Shown one piece after another: positions 1-5,623 of a stretch of 9,447 nucleotides of DNA. The notes under the pieces were generated by a model, which worked only from the letters and a program-made list of their open reading frames with translations, made no database searches and was not told where the DNA came from. How positions within the stretch are numbered: position 1 is the stretch's first letter; every line of letters begins with the position of its first letter. This DNA is from Cytophagales bacterium. GTDB lineage: Bacteria > Bacteroidota > Bacteroidia > Cytophagales > JAAEPT01. A program made the position numbers and the translations under genes. The DNA is taken from positions 1-9,447 of the forward strand of contig WTJX01000138.1 in the NCBI GenBank assembly GCA_011524675.1, given 5' to 3'.

Positions 1-1205
1 GCTATCGAAGAAATAAAAATAGGTTCTCGGGTGATTTGAGTTTTGTCAAAGGCAATATATTCTCTTAAATCATCTGATGAACTTGTAACTGAAAAGTTTT
101 GATCGACTAAAGAAAATGCTTGATTTTTGACATTAATGGGATCAGTTATATCCCAAATAAAATAGTTTGTCCCTAATCCTGCAAGCTGGAATGTACTTGA
201 TTGACCTATAGCGTCTGTCGCTCTAAAAGGTAAGTAATCATCTACGATAGTTAAGCCACGTTGAACAAATAGTTGATACCAATCTAGATATACATTAGAG
301 TTTGTTCCGTTATTTTGAAATGCAACAGTATTTGAAGACGACTCGTTGAATAAGCTTGTACTGAAGGTCAACTCTCCTTCTTTAGATTCATACACACTGT
401 AATATTTTCTATCTGCTTGGGGTATATTATTTGTCCCTACTTGGTTAGAATTTATAAGAACGGTGAATGGTGTGACTACATCTCCTTGGAATTGACAAAG
501 TGAATACTTCAGTTGCGCATCATCAACCGTAGGGTTTGAGACTTGTGGAAAGGTGGTAGAACCAGTAGCAGAACTTCTAATTTGAATATCAAGTAGATTT
601 CTACCTGTACACATTCCGTCACTAATAGTAAACCGAGTTTCTTTTTCATAGTGATAGTGATCGTCAAAGACTGAAACAATAGTAGCCGTACTACTTTCGT
701 TCGTAATCTCTTCTAATGAATTATGCTCTGAGGTATTATCTATAGTCAAATAATAAAAAGAAGAATCTGTGTAAGGGTTTAATTCATACGTAAAGCTTTG
801 ATCTACTAAGTCATACTCCCATTTACTTGCAAATGAGGCATAAAATAAAATATAATCATCCTCATCGAAAGAACCGTCCTCTTCTCCTTCAATATAAATG
901 GCTAGTTCTTCAACATCATCTACCGTTTCGCTTGTAAAGTCTTGTGGTAACGCACTGCCCAGCTTACCTCCATAGATTTTGATATTTCTTGGGTCGATAG
1001 AAGACGGGCTAATTTTTATCTCATCCCTTAAAAACTCATAATCTATTTTATAAATAGCACCAGAAAGATTGATATCATCATCAGTTGGCATTACACATAG
1101 CTTATACCAAGAACCTGAGGAAAATTTTGACTGATCTAAAAAAGAAGTTGAAAGTAAACTTCCAACATATAGTAAAAATGTGAAAATGAAAAGTATTTTC
1201 TTCAT
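1..1205 (-). CDS. porU: Type IX secretion system sortase PorU, N-terminal part (runs off left edge)
   Basis: I translated this frame from ATG at 1205 to base 1: 401 codons plus two bases with no stop, so the 3' part lies outside the window. PorU is the outer-membrane-associated C25-type peptidase of the T9SS attachment complex. It removes the C-terminal sorting domain of cargo and joins the cargo to lipopolysaccharide. Residues 1-20 look like a signal peptide (MKKILFIFTFLLYVGSLLST). Family-typical N-terminal blocks follow: IYKIDYEFL (51-59), SSIDPRNIKIYGG (68-80), EDGSFDEDDYILFY (109-122), NPYTDSSFYYLTI (143-155), LDWYQLFVQR (307-316), IWDITDPINV (350-359) and LREYIAFD (380-387). The catalytic Cys/His domain is beyond the edge and cannot be checked. 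One oddity is a short acidic insertion, roughly residues 39-49, between WYKL and IYKIDY. Identity rests on recalled family blocks and is fairly secure. Confidence 0.85.
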   Translation of the reverse strand, partial: MKKILFIFTFLLYVGSLLSTSFLDQSKFSSGSWYKLCVMPTDDDINLSGAIYKIDYEFLRDEIKISPSSIDPRNIKIYGGKLGSALPQDFTSETVDDVEELAIYIEGEEDGSFDEDDYILFYASFASKWEYDLVDQSFTYELNPYTDSSFYYLTIDNTSEHNSLEEITNESSTATIVSVFDDHYHYEKETRFTISDGMCTGRNLLDIQIRSSATGSTTFPQVSNPTVDDAQLKYSLCQFQGDVVTPFTVLINSNQVGTNNIPQADRKYYSVYESKEGELTFSTSLFNESSSNTVAFQNNGTNSNVYLDWYQLFVQRGLTIVDDYLPFRATDAIGQSSTFQLAGLGTNYFIWDITDPINVKNQAFSLVDQNFSVTSSSDDLREYIAFDKTQITREPIFISSI

Positions 1206-1305
1206 TACTTAGATATTAGGTTTGGTAAAACATATCATATTCAGTGCCATAAATAGCTTTTTAAAGACGCTACAGAAACTTTTTTTAAAGATAGAAAAAC
1301 AAATT

Positions 1306-1313
1306 CAAAATTA
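1306..1313 (-). promoter_or_regulatory. Possible -7 element (TAATTTTG) upstream of porU
   Basis: On the minus strand the bases read TAATTTTG, which fits the Bacteroidota -7 consensus TAnnTTTG. I see no clear -33 TTG at the usual distance. It would give porU a leader of about 100 bases. The motif is short and AT-rich, so chance occurrence is likely. Confidence 0.25.
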
Positions 1314-1328
1314 TTGTCTTCGTAATTC

Positions 1329-1635
1329 TACTTTGCGAAGTTAAGCCGTTTCCACCAGTCCTCCCCCTCAAACTGGCTCTTCACTAAACTATGCCTCAGG
1401 GCATAGTTCTTGACGCTCAGCCCTGAGTCGGGCTTCTCACAGGCACACGCGCAGACTGGTACTTCCTTACAACTATGCTAAGGCATATTCCCTTTGAGGG
1501 GCAAAAAAGGAGGGAGTTACATTAAGAACTGACCTCATAAAGGTCAGTTTAGTAACTAGCCAGACTGCGGAGGAAGCACATGGCTTCTATCCCTAACGCA
1601 TAAAAAAGGAACTTCAGTTTTAACTAGGTAAAGTA
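1329..1635. mobile_element. MITE-like element, long copy, with 15-bp terminal inverted repeats
   Basis: The left end TACTTTGCGAAGTTA (1329-1343) and right end TAACTAGGTAAAGTA (1621-1635) are inverted repeats matching at 12 of 15 positions. A second element at 5448-5588 has perfect 15-bp versions of the same ends. It also shares the next block (copy 1 about 1344-1380, CGTTTCCACCAGTC then CTCAAACTGGCTC), an inner block (ACTATGCTAAGGCATATT against ACTATACTAAAGACATATT) and the inner side of the right end. Both copies begin and end with TA, as for Tc1/mariner/IS630-type insertions, but that assignment is an inference. No ORF of useful size lies inside, so it would be non-autonomous. The interior is visibly richer in G+C than the surroundings. 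Confidence 0.7.
1354..1587. other. Predicted folded core of the long element (possible structured RNA)
   Basis: Perfect complementary segments are visible. AACTATGCC/GGCATAGTT (1387-1395, 1400-1408) has a 4-base loop. CTCA/TGAG lies at 1416-1427. AACTGACCT/AGGTCAGTT (1527-1535, 1541-1549) is nested inside GTTAC/GTAAC (1516-1520, 1552-1556). GAAGC/GCTTC lies at 1573-1587. Long-range pairs are ACCAGTC with GACTGGT (1354-1360, 1454-1460), CCCCTCAAA with TTTGAGGGG (1364-1372, 1493-1501) and CTGGCT with AGCCAG (1373-1378, 1558-1563). On the minus strand the phrases GCGTTAGGGATAGAAGC and GAAGCCCGAC resemble, from memory, repeated structured intergenic elements of Flavobacteria (perhaps the flavo-1 RNA motif). 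That link is uncertain. Transcription is not shown by the sequence. Confidence 0.45.
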
Positions 1636-1663
1636 AAAGTCGTTACGACGCTTTATTCAGTAT

Positions 1664-1806
1664 TAGAAGGCTTTGCAAAACCATCTTTTGCACTTATTCT
1701 GCGTTACACAAAATTTTAAAATCCTCATTTACACGCAGTAAACTGCGGTTTTAAAATTTTGAAAGCCTTGACTAAGCACAAAACCTTAGTTATGCAAAGC
1801 CTTCTA
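1664..1806. repeat. Palindromic element with 14-bp terminal inverted repeats and cruciform core
   Basis: The ends TAGAAGGCTTTGCA (1664-1677) and TGCAAAGCCTTCTA (1793-1806) are perfect inverted repeats. Inside, CAAAATTTTAAAA (1709-1721) and TTTTAAAATTTTG (1749-1761) are a perfect 13-bp inverted pair, and CGCAGT/ACTGCG (1734-1739, 1742-1747) forms the tip. The element is 143 bases, begins and ends with TA, and holds no gene. Its ends differ from those of the neighbouring element at 1329-1635, which stops 28 bases away, so it is a different family. It is probably a MITE-like or extragenic palindromic repeat. A 12-base match to its end recurs at 4489-4500. Confidence 0.6.
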
Positions 1807-1991
1807 GTAGGCAATCGTCCAAAAATCTTTCTGATAAAAACTGTTATCTCATTTTAATTCATTAGCTATAGCTATATAAAAAACTAGACTTCGATGAAAT
1901 AAGCTAAAACAGTTATTTTTTATAACACTAAAATTTTCGTAAAAAACTTATACAGCTTGTTTAAATTATTAATTCCTAAAAAGAACTATAC
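1807..1991. other. Gene-free remainder downstream of pssA
   Basis: This AT-rich stretch completes the gap between porU and pssA. I see no ORF. It contains a 12-base palindrome TAGCTATAGCTA (1863-1874) and a 7-bp inverted pair AACTGTT/AACAGTT (1839-1845, 1908-1914) around it. This could be a loose hairpin downstream of pssA or a decayed repeat. No clean terminator with a U-tract is visible directly after the pssA stop. Confidence 0.4.
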
Positions 1992-2660
1992 TTAAGCATG
2001 CTTTATAACTATGGGACTTAGTAAGTAGAAAATATAAATAGGCAATAATACTATGGTTGAAAAGTAATATAATAATATAACAGAAACGATCAAAATAATA
2101 ATGTGATATTTATTAGACAACTTCAGCTTAGTGTATGTAACGTTACTTAACATGACAAAAGAGCTAAGTAATAAGGAGAATAATACCACAAGCATTAATA
2201 TACTCACACTAGGACTTTGCAAAAACTCATTGCTTAATATAGTATAAGGCAAAGAAGCAAACAAAATACCAACGATAGGACTTGGCATACCCGAAAAAGT
2301 TTTCTGATTACTCTCTGTAATATTAAACTTTGATAATCTAAAAGCCACGATAGCAGGTAATAATAAAATTATAAATGCTAAACCATGAATTATATGTTCA
2401 AATAAATAAAAACAAATCAAGGCTGGTGCTATACCAAAAGATGTAAGGTCTGCAAAAGAATCAAGTTGTTTCCCTATCTCTGAACTAGTCTTTAATAACC
2501 TAGCTAATACACCATCAAAAAAATCAAAAAATGCTCCTAGTAAAATAAAAAGAAAGGCTAAACCAAATGATTGTCTTGATGCTAAAACCACTGCTACACA
2601 ACCTGAAATAAGATTCATTATAGTAACAATATTAGGAATGTTTTTTTTTATACTATTCAT
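1992..2660 (-). CDS. pssA: CDP-diacylglycerol-serine O-phosphatidyltransferase (phosphatidylserine synthase)
   Basis: PssA makes phosphatidylserine from CDP-diacylglycerol and serine at the inner membrane; decarboxylation then gives phosphatidylethanolamine. The CDP-alcohol phosphotransferase signature is intact: D46-x2-D49-G50-x2-A53-R54-x8-G63-x3-D67-x3-D71 (numbered from the start used here). Several hydrophobic membrane segments follow, and the RLSKFNI and SGMPSPIVG blocks fit the PssA branch. I chose ATG at 2660. It gives the family-like N-terminus MNSIKKNIPNIVT, 222 residues, and its A is the last base of the sulfotransferase stop (TAATG), which suggests translational coupling. An alternative ATG at 2672 would add MAKI and overlap the upstream gene by 13 bases. 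It is the last gene of the minus-strand cluster. Phosphatidylglycerophosphate synthase is less likely. Confidence 0.87.
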   Translation of the reverse strand: MNSIKKNIPNIVTIMNLISGCVAVVLASRQSFGLAFLFILLGAFFDFFDGVLARLLKTSSEIGKQLDSFADLTSFGIAPALICFYLFEHIIHGLAFIILLLPAIVAFRLSKFNITESNQKTFSGMPSPIVGILFASLPYTILSNEFLQSPSVSILMLVVLFSLLLSSFVMLSNVTYTKLKLSNKYHIIILIVSVILLYYFSTIVLLPIYIFYLLSPIVIKHA

Positions 2661-2662
2661 TA
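2658..2662 (-). promoter_or_regulatory. TAATG stop/start junction coupling sulfotransferase and pssA
   Basis: The sulfotransferase stop TAA (2662-2660) and the preferred pssA start ATG (2660-2658) share one base. Such one-base overlaps commonly support reinitiation, so the two proteins are probably made from one message. A further in-frame pssA ATG lies at 2672, inside the upstream gene. Confidence 0.6.
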
Positions 2663-3487
2663 TTTTAGCCATTTAGATAAATCCCTACCCCAAAGTTCTT
2701 CCATATTACATATATCCTGCTCAACCATATTGATTACTATTCTTCTATGTTTATCATCTAAACTTACTTTTTGGGTAAACGTTCTTTTCGTGTTATCTGT
2801 TATTTTCTCCCATAATTTTGGATAATGATTCCTTATATACTTATATAAGCCTTGGGGCTGGTAATACTTTTTGTGCTTTTTTGGGTGACCTCCAATTGAT
2901 TTGTTAGCATGTACTTTTTTGAAATCTTTTATTTTATATGCACTAGAAGAGATCTCTAAGAAGTCAGAGACACTTTGCATTACTTTATTTGGTTCTTCAG
3001 TAAATTCATCAAAATCAACAAAGAGGACATTATCTTTTCCAAACCTATCTATGTAAGGCTTTATTTGCATATAATATCTAGATACATTTATCAATTCCGC
3101 TTTATATACTATCGCTTGTTGAATACTAGTCTCTAGATATCTCATTTCAAACAAATGCATATAATGAGAAATCAACCTATCTACAGGATGCCTCATCATA
3201 TAGATGAATTTCATTGTAGAATTGTATTGATATATATCTTCCCAAATCTCTAAATTAAATCGCGGGTATTTAGTGTAGCATGTAGAACCTTCTCCATATA
3301 GCTTCTTTTCTTGTTTAGGAAAAAAGGAATGATAGTTTGCTAATTCTTCTTTCCATGATGGGCTATCAACAAAAAAGTCTGTTTCTTTCGGAATAGAGAA
3401 GCCTATATCTGGGTGTGTGGAAAGTATATGTGCAAGAGATGTCGTCCCACATTTCATTGCCCCCAGTATCATAAAATTCACTTTCAT
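2660..3487 (-). CDS. PAPS-dependent sulfotransferase domain protein
   Basis: The 275-residue protein fits the soluble type 1 sulfotransferase fold, which transfers sulfate from PAPS to a hydroxyl or amine. The 5'-phosphosulfate loop is FMILGAMKCGTTSL (residues 5-18, Lys12). PKETDFF (33-39) places the Lys/Glu pair near the expected active site. The 3'-phosphate motif is MRHPVDRLISHY (98-109, Arg99 and Ser107). No signal peptide or membrane segment is seen, so it probably acts in the cytoplasm or at the inner membrane face. It starts at ATG 3487, 44 bases after the transglycosylase stop, and ends in TAATG with pssA. The acceptor cannot be read from the sequence. A polysaccharide is the common case, but the coupling to a phospholipid gene makes a lipid acceptor worth considering. 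Confidence 0.82.
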   Translation of the reverse strand: MKVNFMILGAMKCGTTSLAHILSTHPDIGFSIPKETDFFVDSPSWKEELANYHSFFPKQEKKLYGEGSTCYTKYPRFNLEIWEDIYQYNSTMKFIYMMRHPVDRLISHYMHLFEMRYLETSIQQAIVYKAELINVSRYYMQIKPYIDRFGKDNVLFVDFDEFTEEPNKVMQSVSDFLEISSSAYKIKDFKKVHANKSIGGHPKKHKKYYQPQGLYKYIRNHYPKLWEKITDNTKRTFTQKVSLDDKHRRIVINMVEQDICNMEELWGRDLSKWLK

Positions 3488-3531
3488 TTTAACTTATATT
3501 CTTTCAAAAGACATCACAAAACCAAAAATCA

Positions 3532-4440
3532 TCAATAAGGTAACTTTATGACCAGTTCTTCTCCTTTTTTGAGAGATACTTTTGATGAACGAAGCCAAGG
3601 GTTGTACTTTCTAAGTAACTTTAAATTTGCACCATTTTTCTTTGCAAAAGAAGCTAAGTCTTCAATAGATGATGTTACTTTTATTTCTTTTAATGGGGGG
3701 TAAGTATATAAACCTTCTTCAGACATATTGAAACCATATTTCTGAGGATTTTCTAAAATTTCTTTTATCGCCAATATTCTAAAGACATACCTTGCCGTCT
3801 CGTTATTTATAGATAAATCATAATAAGATGTTACTTGCTGTTTTTGTAGATTTTTTTTCAAACCTGCAACTCCCATATTATAGGCTGCGGCAACATTAGT
3901 CCAATTACCAAGACTTTTATATGCTTTCTTTAAATATAAGCAGGCTGCATAGGTTGACTTTAATGGATCATAACGTTCGTCTATTTCACTTGATACATCA
4001 AGCCCTACTTCTAAGGCTGTAGGCTTCATAAATTGCCAAAAACCTGTTGCGCCTCTCGGTGATATAGCGTTTGTAAGTTGACTTTCTATGATGGGTAAAT
4101 ATTTAAAATCGGTAGGTACTTTATTTTTTTTTAGTATTTCTTCTATTTTAGGCAACCATCTGTTGGCGCGTTTGAGCATAAGTATTGAGCTAGAGTGCCA
4201 GTAAGTATTGACGTGTAACTCTCTATCAAAACGCTCTAATACATCTTGATCGTGCAAGGGAACTTTTTCACCACAAAAAGAAAAGGTAGATGGTATTTTC
4301 ACATCTTGCACTTGATAATAGACTATCTTTTCTTCCGGCACAATACTCTCTTTTGTGTATATACTTTTGTATAATAAATAAAGTGTCGATCCTATCAAAA
4401 AAGATAAAATAAGTACTGTTGGTAAACCTTTTTTCATCAT
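3532..4440 (-). CDS. Membrane-anchored lytic transglycosylase (MltD-like)
   Basis: This is a lytic transglycosylase that would cleave the MurNAc-GlcNAc bond of peptidoglycan in the periplasm, leaving a 1,6-anhydro end. Numbered from ATG 4440 (302 residues), an N-terminal hydrophobic segment at about 6-24 acts as signal anchor, with no lipobox cysteine. The SLT domain spans roughly 85-225. The catalytic Glu is in LPIIESQLTNAISPRGATGFWQFM (115-138, Glu119), and AAYNMG lies at 185-190. The last 50 residues (about 253-302) resemble a single degenerate LysM-type wall-binding repeat. In-frame starts are TTG 4443, ATG 4440 and ATG 4437; either ATG is likelier than TTG. It follows LOG by 78 bases, with a terminator candidate between, and precedes the sulfotransferase by 44 bases. 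Confidence 0.85.
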   Translation of the reverse strand: MMKKGLPTVLILSFLIGSTLYLLYKSIYTKESIVPEEKIVYYQVQDVKIPSTFSFCGEKVPLHDQDVLERFDRELHVNTYWHSSSILMLKRANRWLPKIEEILKKNKVPTDFKYLPIIESQLTNAISPRGATGFWQFMKPTALEVGLDVSSEIDERYDPLKSTYAACLYLKKAYKSLGNWTNVAAAYNMGVAGLKKNLQKQQVTSYYDLSINNETARYVFRILAIKEILENPQKYGFNMSEEGLYTYPPLKEIKVTSSIEDLASFAKKNGANLKLLRKYNPWLRSSKVSLKKGEELVIKLPY

Positions 4441-4458
4441 CAAAAGAGCATGTTTAGA

Positions 4459-4501
4459 AAATAAAAAAGCTTCGCATAATCAAAAATTTGCAAAGCCTTC
4501 A
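4459..4501 (-). terminator. Probable intrinsic terminator after the LOG gene
   Basis: On the minus strand GCTTTGCA (4496-4489) pairs with TGCGAAGC (4476-4469) across a 12-base loop with one G-U pair. The stem extends outward as GAAG against TTTT, with two more G-U pairs. A T-rich run, TTTTTTATTTT, follows. It lies 23 bases past the LOG stop and ends close to the transglycosylase start. The left arm matches the terminal repeat of the element at 1664-1806, so the terminator may derive from a repeat. Confidence 0.5.
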
Positions 4502-4518
4502 AAAAGAATCTATTATTT

Positions 4519-5253
4519 TTAGAAATTTGGTCTCAGAGAGTATCTTGCATAAAATTGGTCTATGACATCTACGGCCTCTTCTGGAGTATCAACCAAAGAA
4601 AAAAGCTCTAAATCTCCTGGGCTGATATTTGCTTCTTTTTCTAATAATGTATCTTTAATCCAATCTATCATACCTGCCCAAAAACTCCTTCCTACCAAGA
4701 CAATAGGGAATCTACCAATTTTTTTAGTTTGAATAAGGGTGATAGCCTCAAATAGTTCGTCAAGCGTTCCCATCCCCCCAGGCAAAGTAATAAAACCTTG
4801 AGAATATTTTACAAACATGACTTTTCGCACAAAGAAATAGTCAAAAGACAAGAATTTGTCTTTATCTATGTAAGGATTACCATCCTGCTCAAAAGGTAAT
4901 TCTATGTTTAAGCCTACAGATTTCCCTCCTGCTTCAAAAGCACCTTTGTTTCCAGCCTCCATGATTCCTGGACCACCTCCGGTAATCACTCCATACCCGT
5001 GACGTACAAGTCTGGCTGCGATTTCTTCTGCAAGTGCATAGTATTTATTATCCTGCTTTGTCCTTGCTGAACCAAAAATAGAAACACAGGGTCCTATTCG
5101 GGCTAATTTTTCAAAGCCATCAACCATTTCTGCCATTACTTTAAAAAGTGCCCAAGAATCAGCGGCCACTATTTCATTCCAGTTTCTTTGCTTTAAGGCA
5201 TTCCTTATTTTTTGTTCGTCATTTTCTCCTTTTGAATAAATTCCTCCTACCAT
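4519..5253 (-). CDS. LOG family protein (cytokinin riboside 5'-monophosphate phosphoribohydrolase-like)
   Basis: LOG-fold (TIGR00730-type) Rossmann proteins hydrolyse nucleotide 5'-monophosphates, releasing base and ribose 5-phosphate; the bacterial substrate is often AMP or a cytokinin-like nucleotide. The protein has 244 residues. Signature blocks are VSIFGSAR (57-64), GYGVITGGGPGIMEAGNKGA (86-105), the conserved Arg143-Lys144, and the catalytic PGGMGTLDE (158-166). The first 50 residues form a charged helical extension common in Bacteroidota members. The ATG at 5253 follows an A-rich leader with no Shine-Dalgarno sequence, as is usual for the phylum. It heads the minus-strand cluster, but the hairpin downstream may separate it from the envelope genes. 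The older label 'lysine decarboxylase' for this family is misleading. Confidence 0.88.
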   Translation of the reverse strand: MVGGIYSKGENDEQKIRNALKQRNWNEIVAADSWALFKVMAEMVDGFEKLARIGPCVSIFGSARTKQDNKYYALAEEIAARLVRHGYGVITGGGPGIMEAGNKGAFEAGGKSVGLNIELPFEQDGNPYIDKDKFLSFDYFFVRKVMFVKYSQGFITLPGGMGTLDELFEAITLIQTKKIGRFPIVLVGRSFWAGMIDWIKDTLLEKEANISPGDLELFSLVDTPEEAVDVIDQFYARYSLRPNF

Positions 5254-5447
5254 ATTTTTTTTAATTAATGATTAGACCATAACTATTACCTCAGATAGTC
5301 TTCTTCAATGCGGGAAATAGCCCGGCAAAAGGAAACTTACTAAGATAAAAAATAATACTACTATTTTATACTTTAGTATTGATAGAAAAGTTTAGCGTAT
5401 TATTCTTTTTTTTGTTGTAACGATATTTTGAAAGGGTTTACTAATTA
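5254..5447. other. Upstream region of the LOG gene, no gene seen
   Basis: This AT-rich stretch must hold the LOG promoter, but I find no TAnnTTTG match on the minus strand. A weak AT hairpin (AATACTA/TAGTATT, 5354-5380) and a 4-bp CGGG/CCCG stem (5311-5324) are visible; neither is convincing as a regulatory site. Confidence 0.4.
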
Positions 5448-5588
5448 TACTTTACGAAGTTAGAGCGTTTCCACCAGTCCCTCCCTCAAACTGGCTCATC
5501 CTTGCGACTATACTAAAGACATATTTTCTTAACAGCCAGCCCTCTCTAAGTCATAAAAACTCAATTTTAATTTTAACTTCGTAAAGTA
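5448..5588. mobile_element. MITE-like element, short copy, with perfect 15-bp terminal inverted repeats
   Basis: TACTTTACGAAGTTA (5448-5462) and TAACTTCGTAAAGTA (5574-5588) are perfect inverted repeats. The left 50 bases closely match the start of the element at 1329-1635. The block at 5506-5526 matches its 1471-1489 region, and the right side (CTAAGTCATAAAAA against CTAACGCATAAAAA) also aligns. At 141 bases against 307, this copy looks like an internally deleted relative. CTGGCT/AGCCAG (5491-5496, 5534-5539) is kept, but most of the hairpins of the long copy are gone. It lies between proS and LOG and encodes nothing. Confidence 0.72.
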
Positions 5589-5623
5589 GCACTAAACAAA
5601 AAAGCTTAAGCTTGCAAAGACTA

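Noticed and set aside
1636..1663. GTCGTTACGAC hairpin between the two repeat elements
   Set aside because: A 4-bp stem with short AT flanks; too small to interpret separately.
1206..1991. CRISPR array or tRNA in the large gap
   Set aside because: The repeats are inverted rather than evenly spaced direct repeats, and no cloverleaf with conserved tRNA bases was found.
5602..5620. AAGCTTAAGCTT palindrome with T-run as a proS terminator
   Set aside because: The hairpin stem is only four base pairs with a TTAA loop, too weak to call.
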